Assembly (NCBI GenBank): GCA_018266475.1
Contig: JAFEAI010000275.1
Location: forward strand, 1 to 35,110
From: Bacteroidota bacterium
Lineage (GTDB): Bacteria; Bacteroidota; Bacteroidia; Flavobacteriales_F; PHOS-HE28
Length of the DNA stretch: 35,110 nt
Direction of reading: 5' to 3'
Under the pieces are notes generated by a model. The model had not been told where the DNA came from. It saw nothing but the letters and a program-made list of their open reading frames with translations, and made no database searches. A program made the translations under genes and the position numbers. The number at the start of each line of letters is the position of its first letter. Position 1 is the first letter of the stretch. This document shows, piece by piece, positions 1-7,227 of the stretch.

Positions 1-1190
1 CCGCCTAAAGCGCCCTGCTGCCAAAGCTCGCCGAGGCGGAAGGTTTTGCGGAAGGTTTCAATGTCCTCCACGGCGGCTGCGGTGCGCACCACGGTGTATC
101 CTTCAGGCTTGTCGCACAGGATCACCTCGTCGGGTTCCAGCTCGTCCAGGAAGGCCGGGTTGTGGGTGGTGGCGATCACCTGGCGGCGCTCGCTCACCGT
201 GCGCAGCAGGTCCATCACATGCTTGGAGAGGTGCGGATGCAGGCCGGTCTCGGGTTCTTCGATCACCAGCAGGGTGCTTTGGGGATCGTGGAAATAGGCC
301 ATTACCAACATGGCCAGCATGCGCACCGTTCCGTCGGATACGGATTCCGGCGAAAGCCCTCCCTTGAGGCGGTCTTCCAGTACCTCGAAACTGCGCTCTA
401 TGCCGAGCGGCACGGTGCGGATCCCTTTGAAGCCGGGCACAGCGCCCCGCAAGCCCTCCACGATCCGGCTGATGGCCCCATTGCCATTCTGCTTCTCCAA
501 GCGGTGCAGCAGCACGGCCAGGTGTTCCCCGTATTCACCCATGCCTTGTTCGGGCAGGTCCTTGTAGGCTTGGCGGGCCACATCCGGGTAGATGTTGAAG
601 AACGACCAGCCTTCGATGTATTGCCGAAGCATGTTCAATTGCACCGCAAAAAAGGGAGCGCCTGCCAAGAGCCGGGAGCTATCCAGCATTTGGCCCGGAA
701 TGAACCGGACCGGTTCGTCATTCAGATCATCATAGATCGTCGCTTCCGTGGTCGATCGCTCCAACGAGAAATCCCGCTCTTTCCCTTCGGGGTCCTGTTG
801 GACCACGACCAAGGATTCACCGGTCACCTTGGCGTCCAGATCACTCAGGTCGATCTCCACCATGTATTTCATGGAACGGATATACCAACTGGTTCCTTGG
901 CCGCTCACCATCCAGTTCGTTGGATCGTTGATCGTGATCGCGATCCGCATCGGTTGCGGCTCTTCGCTTGGGTGGTGGGTCCTGTTCCTTACCTCAGCTG
1001 TGCCCCCCATGGCATGGATGGCGTGCTCCACGTTCTGCACCACCGCCAACTTCAGGAATCGCAAGGCGCTCACGAGATTGGTCTTCCCCGAAGCATTGGC
1101 CCCCACGATGAAGTTCAGGGGCTTCAGGTGCAGGGCATCCGTGCCCGACCCGAAGCTCTTGAAATTCTCGATGCGCAGTTCGGTGATCAT
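1..1190 (-). CDS. AAA family ATPase, RecF/OLD-like (partial, C-terminus outside window)
   Basis: The frame is open from an ATG at 1190 to the left edge, so about 396 residues are visible and the C-terminus is missing. The N-terminus (MITELRIENFKSFG) and Walker A GANASGKTN near residue 35 are typical of SMC/RecF-like predicted ATPases of the AAA_21 class. Further on there is a signature-like LSPESVSDGTVRM, a Walker B of the form LLVIEEPETGLHPH, and an H-loop ATTHNPAF. Such proteins bind ATP as dimers with composite sites. Many stand-alone members lie in defence loci, some with a nuclease partner. The start is fixed by a 4-bp ATGA overlap with a 38-codon upstream ORF that begins like a Mod methyltransferase (1187-1303). 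No nuclease domain is visible in the part present, so the activity is unassigned. Confidence 0.85.
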   Translation of the reverse strand, partial: MITELRIENFKSFGSGTDALHLKPLNFIVGANASGKTNLVSALRFLKLAVVQNVEHAIHAMGGTAEVRNRTHHPSEEPQPMRIAITINDPTNWMVSGQGTSWYIRSMKYMVEIDLSDLDAKVTGESLVVVQQDPEGKERDFSLERSTTEATIYDDLNDEPVRFIPGQMLDSSRLLAGAPFFAVQLNMLRQYIEGWSFFNIYPDVARQAYKDLPEQGMGEYGEHLAVLLHRLEKQNGNGAISRIVEGLRGAVPGFKGIRTVPLGIERSFEVLEDRLKGGLSPESVSDGTVRMLAMLVMAYFHDPQSTLLVIEEPETGLHPHLSKHVMDLLRTVSERRQVIATTHNPAFLDELEPDEVILCDKPEGYTVVRTAAAVEDIETFRKTFRLGELWQQGALG

Positions 1191-1303
1191 GGGAATTGCA
1201 GGAAGGCGCAAGGTACGGGTGTGTGCAAGAGTATGCGAAATCGCAGCTTGGGTCGATTTTCCTTGCCGATCCAGGTGAGTTCGAGGCGGGGTTGTTTGGT
1301 CAT
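1187..1303 (-). pseudogene. Decayed 5' end of a Mod-type DNA methyltransferase gene (copy A), now a 38-codon ORF
   Basis: The minus-strand ORF starts ATG at 1303 and encodes LELTWIGKENRPKL within its first 20 residues. I recognise this as the N-terminal consensus of type III-like site-specific adenine methyltransferases (usually continuing EPRILLEDP). After about 20 codons the similarity ends. The frame closes at a TGA that overlaps the ATG of the downstream AAA ATPase (ATGA). No methyltransferase motifs (DPPY, FxGxG) follow, so it is a remnant. It may still act as a translated leader coupled to the ATPase. Compare copies B (1314-1409) and C (3340-3534). Confidence 0.65.
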
Positions 1304-1313
1304 AACAAGGCGG

Positions 1314-1409
1314 TCACTTGGCAAGTTGCGGGTAGGGCACGAGCGTGGACGCTCGTGCCAGAGAGTTGGGGCCGATCCAGGTGAGTTCGAGTTTGGGGAG
1401 TTTGGTCAT
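1314..1409 (-). pseudogene. Decayed 5' end of a Mod-type DNA methyltransferase gene (copy B)
   Basis: ATG at 1409 opens MTKLPKLELTWIG, again the Mod N-terminal consensus. After 13 codons the sequence changes to an unrelated palindrome-containing stretch, and the frame stops at 1314. The DNA of 1371-1409 matches copy A (1265-1303) apart from a few bases around codons 4-6. It lies 98 bp after the stop of the 1508-2029 gene and directly before copy A, so two Mod starts stand in tandem. Confidence 0.6.
1336..1359. repeat. Perfect 24-bp palindrome (11-bp arms) inside copy B
   Basis: GGCACGAGCGT is followed by GG and its exact reverse complement ACGCTCGTGCC. The arm pair forms a strong 11-bp hairpin on either strand. 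I recognise the motif as a dispersed intergenic palindrome common in Bacteroidota genomes (recollection, not a search). There is no T-tract next to it, so a terminator role is uncertain. Confidence 0.7.
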
Positions 1410-1507
1410 GTGGGAATCGATCACGATTTCCTTTCCGGGCAAGGAAGGTCGCTTTGCGGATGCCCGCACAAGGTAGGGCGCACGGCTTTCCGGCTGTAGC
1501 CTATGCG

Positions 1508-2029
1508 CTACGTGCCCGTTTCTTCTTGTGGCGGTGCCTGCACAACGAATGCTTGTTCCTTGGCATGCCGTTCCAGGTCCATGGAGGCTTCCTTGAAGTA
1601 TTCCTTCATGTTGGCCCCTTCCGGCAGCGGCAGAAAACCGGTGACGTGCGCATGGTAGGGCGTGGAACCATCGGCGGCTTCATGCGCCAGCACGTCCAGG
1701 TTTTGCAGTTCGCCCCCCTCGCCGCTCTTCATGGCGGTGCTGCGGACCTGCTTGGCGACCAATAGCGCACTGCCCTTGTAGCTGCGGCCGCTTAATTGGC
1801 CGATGGCCCTGCCATTCCGCTGTATGGCCTCGGCATCTTTCAGGTGCAAGGTGCGTGATACGGAAAACACCCAGTTGTGGCCATCGAACTGGGGTAGAAA
1901 AGCTTGCGCCTTTGCCCACTTCTTGCTGCGGTCCTTGGCATCGGAGCCGATGTGCCGGTCCGTGAAGACATGCCGCGCCACGGATTCTTCATCGCCCACC
2001 TGGTCGGGCAAGCCACTGGGCAGGGGCAT
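1508..2029 (-). CDS. Hypothetical protein, third gene of the TIGR04255 cluster
   Basis: Protein of 173 residues from the ATG at 2029, which lies one base after the TGA (2031-2033) of the upstream gene. A TTG at 2038 would add three residues. The sequence runs DEESVARHVFTDRHI near the N-terminus, then KAQAFLPQF and WVFSVSRT. This pattern (a short D..VSR.VF...H.. segment, an AFLP block, then a V.R block) resembles uncharacterised small proteins that accompany toxin-like or defence-like genes. No catalytic motif is recognised and there is no signal peptide or membrane segment. The 1-bp spacing to its neighbour shows it is co-translated with the two genes before it. Function unknown. Confidence 0.75.
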   Translation of the reverse strand: MPLPSGLPDQVGDEESVARHVFTDRHIGSDAKDRSKKWAKAQAFLPQFDGHNWVFSVSRTLHLKDAEAIQRNGRAIGQLSGRSYKGSALLVAKQVRSTAMKSGEGGELQNLDVLAHEAADGSTPYHAHVTGFLPLPEGANMKEYFKEASMDLERHAKEQAFVVQAPPQEETGT

Positions 2030-2030
2030 G

Positions 2031-2546
2031 TCACGCAAAGAGCTCGATCAGTTTCAGTAGTGTGTTCGGCAATTCCGGCTTCGACCAGAGCAGGGTGGTG
2101 CGCATCCGGTCCGGCATGTAGAGCACGGTAAGCCGCCCATTGGATGCAAGGCTCACGGAAAGGACTTGGCCCCGTTCATCGCGCCATTCAAAGGCCAGTT
2201 CCCCATCATTCTCGGGCACTATTTCGGGCATCGGCAGTTCGGCAGGCAGGGCCTCCAGGAAGTCAATGGCCTTTCTGTAGGTGGCATAGCTCACCGGCAG
2301 GGCTTCGTGGCCGTCCCAGCCCGGCTGGTCGCATTCATCCCGGATATTTCCCAGTTCATCAATGGCCTCGTTCAGCACGGTGCGGTCCGTGCGGATGGTG
2401 ACCAAGTGCGAGAACCGGAAGGTGCCTGCCAGTTGTTCATTGCGCTGCTGCAAATGTTCACGGTTCTCCAACAGGTCATCACTGATGGAACGGCTGAAGA
2501 GCATGGCGGCCTTGGCGGGGTCGGCTATTGGAATTGTTGGAAGCAT
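2031..2546 (-). CDS. Hypothetical protein, second gene of the TIGR04255 cluster
   Basis: Protein of 171 residues from the ATG at 2546 (MLPTIPIADPAKAAM). A start further upstream (2585) would overlap the previous gene by 61 bp and is less likely. The ATG lies inside the last codons of the TIGR04255 gene (22-bp overlap), indicating translational coupling. The N-terminal half is helical and charged. The C-terminal half contains CDQPGWDGHEALPVSYATY, then LPAELPMPEIVPENDGELAFEW and a strand-rich end with LSVSLASNGRLTVLY. A WDGxxA-PV segment followed by a P-EI..DGE..-W segment is familiar from uncharacterised proteins next to TIGR04255 members, but I know no assigned activity. Soluble and probably cytoplasmic. 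Confidence 0.75.
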   Translation of the reverse strand: MLPTIPIADPAKAAMLFSRSISDDLLENREHLQQRNEQLAGTFRFSHLVTIRTDRTVLNEAIDELGNIRDECDQPGWDGHEALPVSYATYRKAIDFLEALPAELPMPEIVPENDGELAFEWRDERGQVLSVSLASNGRLTVLYMPDRMRTTLLWSKPELPNTLLKLIELFA

Positions 2547-3277
2547 TTTTCGGTAAGGGTATTGGAGAAGAGCTTGTAAGCCCATTTTCTAGCCAAGTCG
2601 AAGCGGTCCCAGATGACCGCATCCGTCGGCCGGCGGGTTTCATCATCAAAGGATTCTATGTCAAGGATCACCTCCAATCCGGTCCGGGTTTCCTTCATGC
2701 TGGTAAAGATCACGCGGGCCGGTATTCCGAATTCAGGGGAGGAAACCTCGAACTGGTTGTGGAAGCGGTGCAGCTCAAAGGGGCCTTCCACGGGGTACAG
2801 GGTCAACAACTTGAAATGGTCCTCGAACTTGATGATCCCATCTTCCACGGGGATCAACAGCCAGTTGATGTACCGGATGCCAAGGCGCGCGACCTGTTGG
2901 GGGGCGAAGCACTTCGTGTACAGTTCCCACAGGCGGCGTACCTCTTCGATGCATTCGGGAAACCCGGCATAGGGCGGGAGAAAGCTGATGAAAAGACCTT
3001 CCCGCGTAAAATGGGCCACGCGCCTCCCATCTGCGGATATCGCTTTGATGCCGTGCCATTCGGCACGCTGTTCGTGCAGGTGCCTTCCTTGCTCCACGGT
3101 ACGTACCTGAACTTGCACCTGGTCCATGTCCTCCAACTTAAAGCCTGGCAACTCCGGTTCAAGGACGGCCCGGACATGTTCTCGTCCAATGGTCGGGGCT
3201 GTAATGGCCTGCAACCCGTACAGCACCTCCACCAAGGGAGGTTCTTTCAGTTGCGGCAGTTCGACGAAGGCAGGCAT
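2525..3277 (-). CDS. TIGR04255 family protein
   Basis: Protein of 250 residues starting MPAFVELPQLKEPPLVEVLYG. The proline-rich PPLVEV opening, the central RLGIRYINW block at about residues 148-156 and the C-terminal DRFDLARKWAYKLFSNTLTE block are the hallmarks of TIGR04255, a sporadically distributed family of about 250 residues with no firm biochemical role. The scattered occurrence and short co-translated partners suggest a mobile defence or toxin-antitoxin-like function (inference). It is the first gene of a tight three-gene unit (3277 to 1508). A TACATTTG promoter element lies 17 nt before its ATG, so the unit probably has its own promoter although HerA lies upstream on the same strand. 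Confidence 0.8.
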   Translation of the reverse strand: MPAFVELPQLKEPPLVEVLYGLQAITAPTIGREHVRAVLEPELPGFKLEDMDQVQVQVRTVEQGRHLHEQRAEWHGIKAISADGRRVAHFTREGLFISFLPPYAGFPECIEEVRRLWELYTKCFAPQQVARLGIRYINWLLIPVEDGIIKFEDHFKLLTLYPVEGPFELHRFHNQFEVSSPEFGIPARVIFTSMKETRTGLEVILDIESFDDETRRPTDAVIWDRFDLARKWAYKLFSNTLTEKCFQQFQ

Positions 3278-3294
3278 GACATCGACGGGATGAC

Positions 3295-3302
3295 CAAATG
3301 TA
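3295..3302 (-). promoter_or_regulatory. Candidate Bacteroidota -7 promoter element (TACATTTG) for the TIGR04255 cluster
   Basis: TACATTTG on the minus strand matches the TAnnTTTG -7 consensus and lies 17 nt upstream of the ATG at 3277. A well-spaced -33 TTG was not found, so confidence is modest. Confidence 0.4.
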
Positions 3303-3339
3303 GGACCGATCGGTTTCCGGCTTTAGGAATTGGTTGCAA

Positions 3340-3534
3340 TTAACGAAACCCCGCCTGTTGGATCAGGGGCATTTGGCAAGCATACGCCCGTGCGTTTGTG
3401 TGGCGCTGCATCTTCTGCCTCAGCACCTGCTTGATCACCCGGCCAACAGCGAGCTCCTCCTTCATCCATTGCTCCGGCTTGGGTCGGTTCTCCTTGCCGG
3501 GCCAGGTTAGTTGGAGCTTGGGGTGTTTGGTGAT
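3340..3534 (-). pseudogene. Decayed 5' end of a Mod-type DNA methyltransferase gene (copy C)
   Basis: The minus-strand reading from 3534 gives ITKHPKLQLTWPGKENRPKP, equivalent to MTKxPKLELTWIGKENRPKL of copies A and B. The initiator ATG has become ATC and no usable start precedes it in frame. The frame continues for 64 residues (WMKEELAVGRVIKQVLRQKM and onward) to a TAA at 3340 without methyltransferase motifs. It begins 12 bp after the HerA stop. At DNA level 3477-3534 aligns with copy A 1246-1303 over 58 bp without gaps. Confidence 0.6.
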
Positions 3535-3545
3535 GGCTCTACTTC

Positions 3546-5651
3546 CTATTCTGGCACTTCTTCTCCCTCTGTACCGGTAGTACCATTTTGCTGCCAGTCA
3601 TCGGCGATAACCTTCCAATCCACTGGTCGCGCGACATCCTCTCCCGCACTGTCCTTGCCAGTCCAAACCGCCCAGAAGTCCGGGTCGTTGGAGCGGGGGC
3701 GCTGTTCAATGGGTAGTTCATTCATCCTGACCATCACCGGAAGTTCCGAAGCCCAGCCCAAAAGAACTGCATGGCGTGAAGGCAATGAAGGTAGGTCGCG
3801 GAGCAGACCGCGCAGATTGTCAGGGGTCAGCTTATGCACAAGCTCCTGGTCACGGTCGTTGCTGATGCGGTGTAGCAGATAGCTGTTGCATTGGGATAGT
3901 ACGGTGGGGGATAGCTCGCTCGGGCGCTGCGAGGACAACACCAACCCTAACCCGAACTTGCGTCCTTCACGGGCGATCTTCTCGAACACTTGGCAGCAGA
4001 TGGCGGCTGAGCTTTGGTTTTCCGCGTCGTCTGTATAGCGCTTGATAAAGGTGTGCGCTTCTTCCATCACCAGTACGGTGGGCAATGTCTTGCCGTTGTT
4101 CAATTTACGATAGCGTTGCAGGGCCTCCAGCGTCATACGCGCGATCACGGCCGTGATGATGTGTACCACTTCGGCGGGCACGAGCGAGAGGTCGATGATG
4201 CTGATGGAGCCATTCGATGCTTGGCTATCACCCATGTAGTTGCTTAGCCAGTTGTCCAGTGAAAGACCATCGGCATTACCCGATACGACTTTCATGCGGC
4301 TGTCCGACAAGATGATGCGTATGCGCATCAGCATAGTCTCGACGTACTCGGATACACCGATCAACTCGGCCGTGGCCTCCACACTTCTTAGCAACTGATC
4401 GCCGGAGAAAGGACGAGGAACGTCTGCATCGATGGGCAAGATCTCGACGTCGCTGCCACCAAAGGTGGCATGAGCAGCCCTGATCAACGATAACAGTTCG
4501 CCCACTTCCACTCGCGTGAAATCATATGTTGGGTATTGACCACTACGCGCATTGACCAACGTTGATATCTTATCCCTGACAGCAGCGAGGCTTGTCTTTT
4601 CGTCGTCAGTAAAGCCGTCGTGTTCGCTCAGTCCATCCTGCCACTTCTTGATCTTCTCAAAGAAATTCTTCGGATGCGGGAAGTTCGCCCATGGCCGACC
4701 TGCATTATTTTCCAATTGCAAGATGCTCACCAATGTGCGCAAATAGCGGCGCATCTCATGACCGGGTGTCATAGCTCCGGTGAATACACCGTCTCTGACG
4801 GACCTTAGCGCTTGCACCAAGGTCGGCCGTTGGGTCTTGGCGCTGGCTTGGGTAAACGCACTCCACTCCGCACTGTTCCAGAACCACAGGGGTATCTGAA
4901 GTTGCGTCACGCCATCGCCGGGCTGTACGGCATACACCCTCACCTTGCCCATGTCCTTGAAGGTGTTGGCGTACTCACCATTCGGATCGAGCACGATGAA
5001 GCGGGCATTGGGGTCGTTTCCGCTGCGGGCTTTGCGTGCCTCGGCCATGGACCAGCGGAGCAACCCGGCGACCGAGCAGGACTTGCCGCTCCCGGTATTG
5101 CCAAGCACGGCCAAATGACGGCCAAACAAGCGGTCCGGATCGACCCTGACTTCAGCATTCGCGGCCAACGGACTGGTTCCGATGAGTATACGGCGATCGT
5201 CGCCCGATTCCACGATGGCTCGTAGTTGATTCTGCGTCGGAAGCAGCACGGCATCACCCACCGATGGGTAGCTTTCCACACCGCGCCGGAAGCGATAGTT
5301 ATCCTCTCCCTGTGGCGACCTGCCTTCATGCGCCAACACGCCCAACGGATTCAGGCTCATTTTGCGCAATGGATAGGGCAGGTCCACCAATCCGAAGTCC
5401 TGCATGCCCTTGCGCTTGGGGTATTGCGACCGCTCGATGGTGATCCATTCAATTTGCGCGACCAAGTATCCTTGGTCGCTTGGGATCAACACATAGCTGT
5501 TGATGCGAGGGAATTGTCGAGGCGTGCCAGTATTGAGGGCCACGCCATCAGGTGCTTCGATATCCAAGAGCACCTTGATCTCGTCCGGTGAAACGAAGTC
5601 GATGGTGCCGATACGCAAGGAGTCGGCGAATGCCAATGGCGACTGGCTCAT
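3546..5651 (-). CDS. herA: HerA-like ATPase of a SIR2-HerA defence system
   Basis: A 701-residue protein. The N-terminal 70 residues form a HAS-barrel-like domain (LRIGTIDFVSPDEIKVLLD). Walker A GNTGSGKS lies at about 184-191, Walker B VLVMEEAHTFI at about 545, and a downstream SSQRPSELSP is the conserved sensor/arginine region of HerA/FtsK-fold translocases. HerA proteins form hexameric ATP-driven DNA translocases. In SIR2-HerA systems they assemble with the SIR2 protein, and the complex depletes NAD+ or degrades DNA on phage infection. The start overlaps the SIR2 stop by 4 bp (ATGA), so the two are translationally coupled. By eye the base composition of 3546-7036 is less GC-rich than the flanking helicase and metal genes, consistent with separate acquisition. 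Confidence 0.92.
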   Translation of the reverse strand: MSQSPLAFADSLRIGTIDFVSPDEIKVLLDIEAPDGVALNTGTPRQFPRINSYVLIPSDQGYLVAQIEWITIERSQYPKRKGMQDFGLVDLPYPLRKMSLNPLGVLAHEGRSPQGEDNYRFRRGVESYPSVGDAVLLPTQNQLRAIVESGDDRRILIGTSPLAANAEVRVDPDRLFGRHLAVLGNTGSGKSCSVAGLLRWSMAEARKARSGNDPNARFIVLDPNGEYANTFKDMGKVRVYAVQPGDGVTQLQIPLWFWNSAEWSAFTQASAKTQRPTLVQALRSVRDGVFTGAMTPGHEMRRYLRTLVSILQLENNAGRPWANFPHPKNFFEKIKKWQDGLSEHDGFTDDEKTSLAAVRDKISTLVNARSGQYPTYDFTRVEVGELLSLIRAAHATFGGSDVEILPIDADVPRPFSGDQLLRSVEATAELIGVSEYVETMLMRIRIILSDSRMKVVSGNADGLSLDNWLSNYMGDSQASNGSISIIDLSLVPAEVVHIITAVIARMTLEALQRYRKLNNGKTLPTVLVMEEAHTFIKRYTDDAENQSSAAICCQVFEKIAREGRKFGLGLVLSSQRPSELSPTVLSQCNSYLLHRISNDRDQELVHKLTPDNLRGLLRDLPSLPSRHAVLLGWASELPVMVRMNELPIEQRPRSNDPDFWAVWTGKDSAGEDVARPVDWKVIADDWQQNGTTGTEGEEVPE

Positions 5652-7036
5652 TGGTGACCCCCAGTCCCCGGGGCAGATGTTTCCATCTCCGCTGCTGCAT
5701 GCTCGTCCCTGCGAGGTTCAGTGCCCATTCGCTGTTTGATCAGCTCGCTCATCCGGTAGGTCGTCTTATCAATGGCTGCCTTCGGCATGAAGTTTTCCGT
5801 CAATGTGGTAAGGTCGGCCAAAGCGGGGCCAATCAACAAGGAAATCTGCGATGGCCTACCCATCTCCGCATAGGTCTTCATGATGCGACCGAGTGGCCTG
5901 TCGTCGTATGCAATAACGACCAAGTGCGTCGAGGGGATGGTCAGCATATCGCGGACAACGCGATTGATATGCTCGTCACCAAAACTGTAGCCGTAGGTCA
6001 CCAATGTGCTGTTCGGGCGACAAACGGCTGCTGCAAAGTCACGGAACAGTTCCACATAGGGGTAGTCGGCTGTTTCCCTGTCCTTGGCGGCATTGGGATA
6101 AATCATCAACTGGTGGGCTGTGACTTCACCAATTCCCGGCACCTTCAAATAGGGTTCGATATCCTGCGCCCCGAAAGGCAATCCAATGCGCCGGATGTCC
6201 TTGCCTGCCTGCATCCAGTCCACCGAACCATGAAGCTTGGCGTAACGTGCCACACCCTCGAGATAGCGCGGTTCACCCCGTATGCCGGGCGGGTTGTAGT
6301 GCATGTCCAAGTCTAGCCTGGAGGAACGGAAGATCGGCATGAGGTTGCCCAAGAACCGGTCCAAAAGGTGAAGTCCGGCCAACTCCGCACCCGCCTCTAT
6401 CAACCGATCGTAGTTCGTGGTGAAAATGCTCAGTCGATCACGCACCCCGGTACGGCTGGCAAAGCTCATTAGGAAGGTGACCAGTGTATTGAACGCCTGT
6501 TCACGATCTTCTTCCTTTGCCTTGGCGATACCGGCTTCACCACGCAGGATGGACTGCGCGAAGCTCTTCATGCCGGTTTGTAGTTCCAGGCATAATTGTC
6601 CGGCGTCGTCCTTCATTTCCAAGATTTCCAATCCCCGAAGCAACTCGTTGGCAACACGTAGGTGGTCTTCCAAGTTGCCAGTATTCCTACCAGCCGCCCG
6701 AGCAGCTTCACCTGCGGCCTGCTCAATTTTGTCCTTGTGTTTTTTCAAGGCCATAGCATCCATGCCAGCCGCGCTGTTTCCTGTAGCCAAACGGTGGACA
6801 GCATGGGTAAGGCCGGAACCAGCCAACAGTGAAAGGTGCTCTGATTGGAACAGCGATGTGAGCCAAGGCTCAATACGTTGACGCAGTTCCTTCACCCCGA
6901 ACTCTCCGGTCACCCACGAAGCACTGGAGCCTTCGCAAAGAACGTACTTGGCTTCAGCCTCATCGAAGCGGACCGGCCTATGGTCATCCCGTACTTTGAG
7001 GATGTTCTGTATATCATTCGGTGTTTTCTTGGCCAT
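5648..7036 (-). CDS. SIR2-like NADase/effector of a SIR2-HerA defence system
   Basis: A 462-residue protein with a divergent SIR2 Rossmann fold: LSLLAGSGLTHAV at about 68-80 (nucleotide-binding loop), FTTNYDRLIEAGAEL near 205-219, KLHGSVDW near 268-275, and TLVTYGYSFGDEHINRV near 343-359. These match SIR2_2-type effectors of phage defence. The family hydrolyses NAD+ and, in the HerA-paired type, has also been linked to DNA cleavage. It is first in the two-gene unit and overlaps herA by 4 bp. A 191-bp non-coding gap separates it from the SNF2 gene upstream and must hold its promoter; I could not pick out a convincing one there. The C-terminal 30 residues are charged and low in complexity. Confidence 0.9.
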   Translation of the reverse strand: MAKKTPNDIQNILKVRDDHRPVRFDEAEAKYVLCEGSSASWVTGEFGVKELRQRIEPWLTSLFQSEHLSLLAGSGLTHAVHRLATGNSAAGMDAMALKKHKDKIEQAAGEAARAAGRNTGNLEDHLRVANELLRGLEILEMKDDAGQLCLELQTGMKSFAQSILRGEAGIAKAKEEDREQAFNTLVTFLMSFASRTGVRDRLSIFTTNYDRLIEAGAELAGLHLLDRFLGNLMPIFRSSRLDLDMHYNPPGIRGEPRYLEGVARYAKLHGSVDWMQAGKDIRRIGLPFGAQDIEPYLKVPGIGEVTAHQLMIYPNAAKDRETADYPYVELFRDFAAAVCRPNSTLVTYGYSFGDEHINRVVRDMLTIPSTHLVVIAYDDRPLGRIMKTYAEMGRPSQISLLIGPALADLTTLTENFMPKAAIDKTTYRMSELIKQRMGTEPRRDEHAAAEMETSAPGTGGHQ

Positions 7037-7227
7037 CAGTCACGCGCGTACTGGGTGTATGAACCTATCTTGTCTCAATGCACTTAGTCCGGTTGCAAAT
7101 GTCGGTTCTGGGGTGGCATTCTTTTGCTCCTTGACTTGCCGACCATTAGAATTGAATTGCTTGGGGAGGTTCTAAACCTTTTGGTGAGTGGGATGCCAGA
7201 TATCATGGGTTACGTACAAAGGTCGGG

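Noticed and set aside
1314-1409. Copy B as a genuine 31-residue protein
   Set aside because: Only the first 13 codons match the Mod consensus and the rest runs through a palindromic dispersed repeat; a remnant explains it better.
162-1499. Long plus-strand open frame (445 codons) opposite the AAA ATPase
   Set aside because: The minus strand carries clear Walker A, signature and Walker B motifs over the same bases; the plus-strand product is low in recognisable structure and is a GC-driven shadow.
7037-7227. Gap between SIR2 and SNF2 genes examined for RNA gene, terminator or Mod remnant
   Set aside because: It is more AT-rich and holds a short AGGTT/AACCT stem, but no strong hairpin, no LELTWIG-like frame and no convincing promoter could be assigned.
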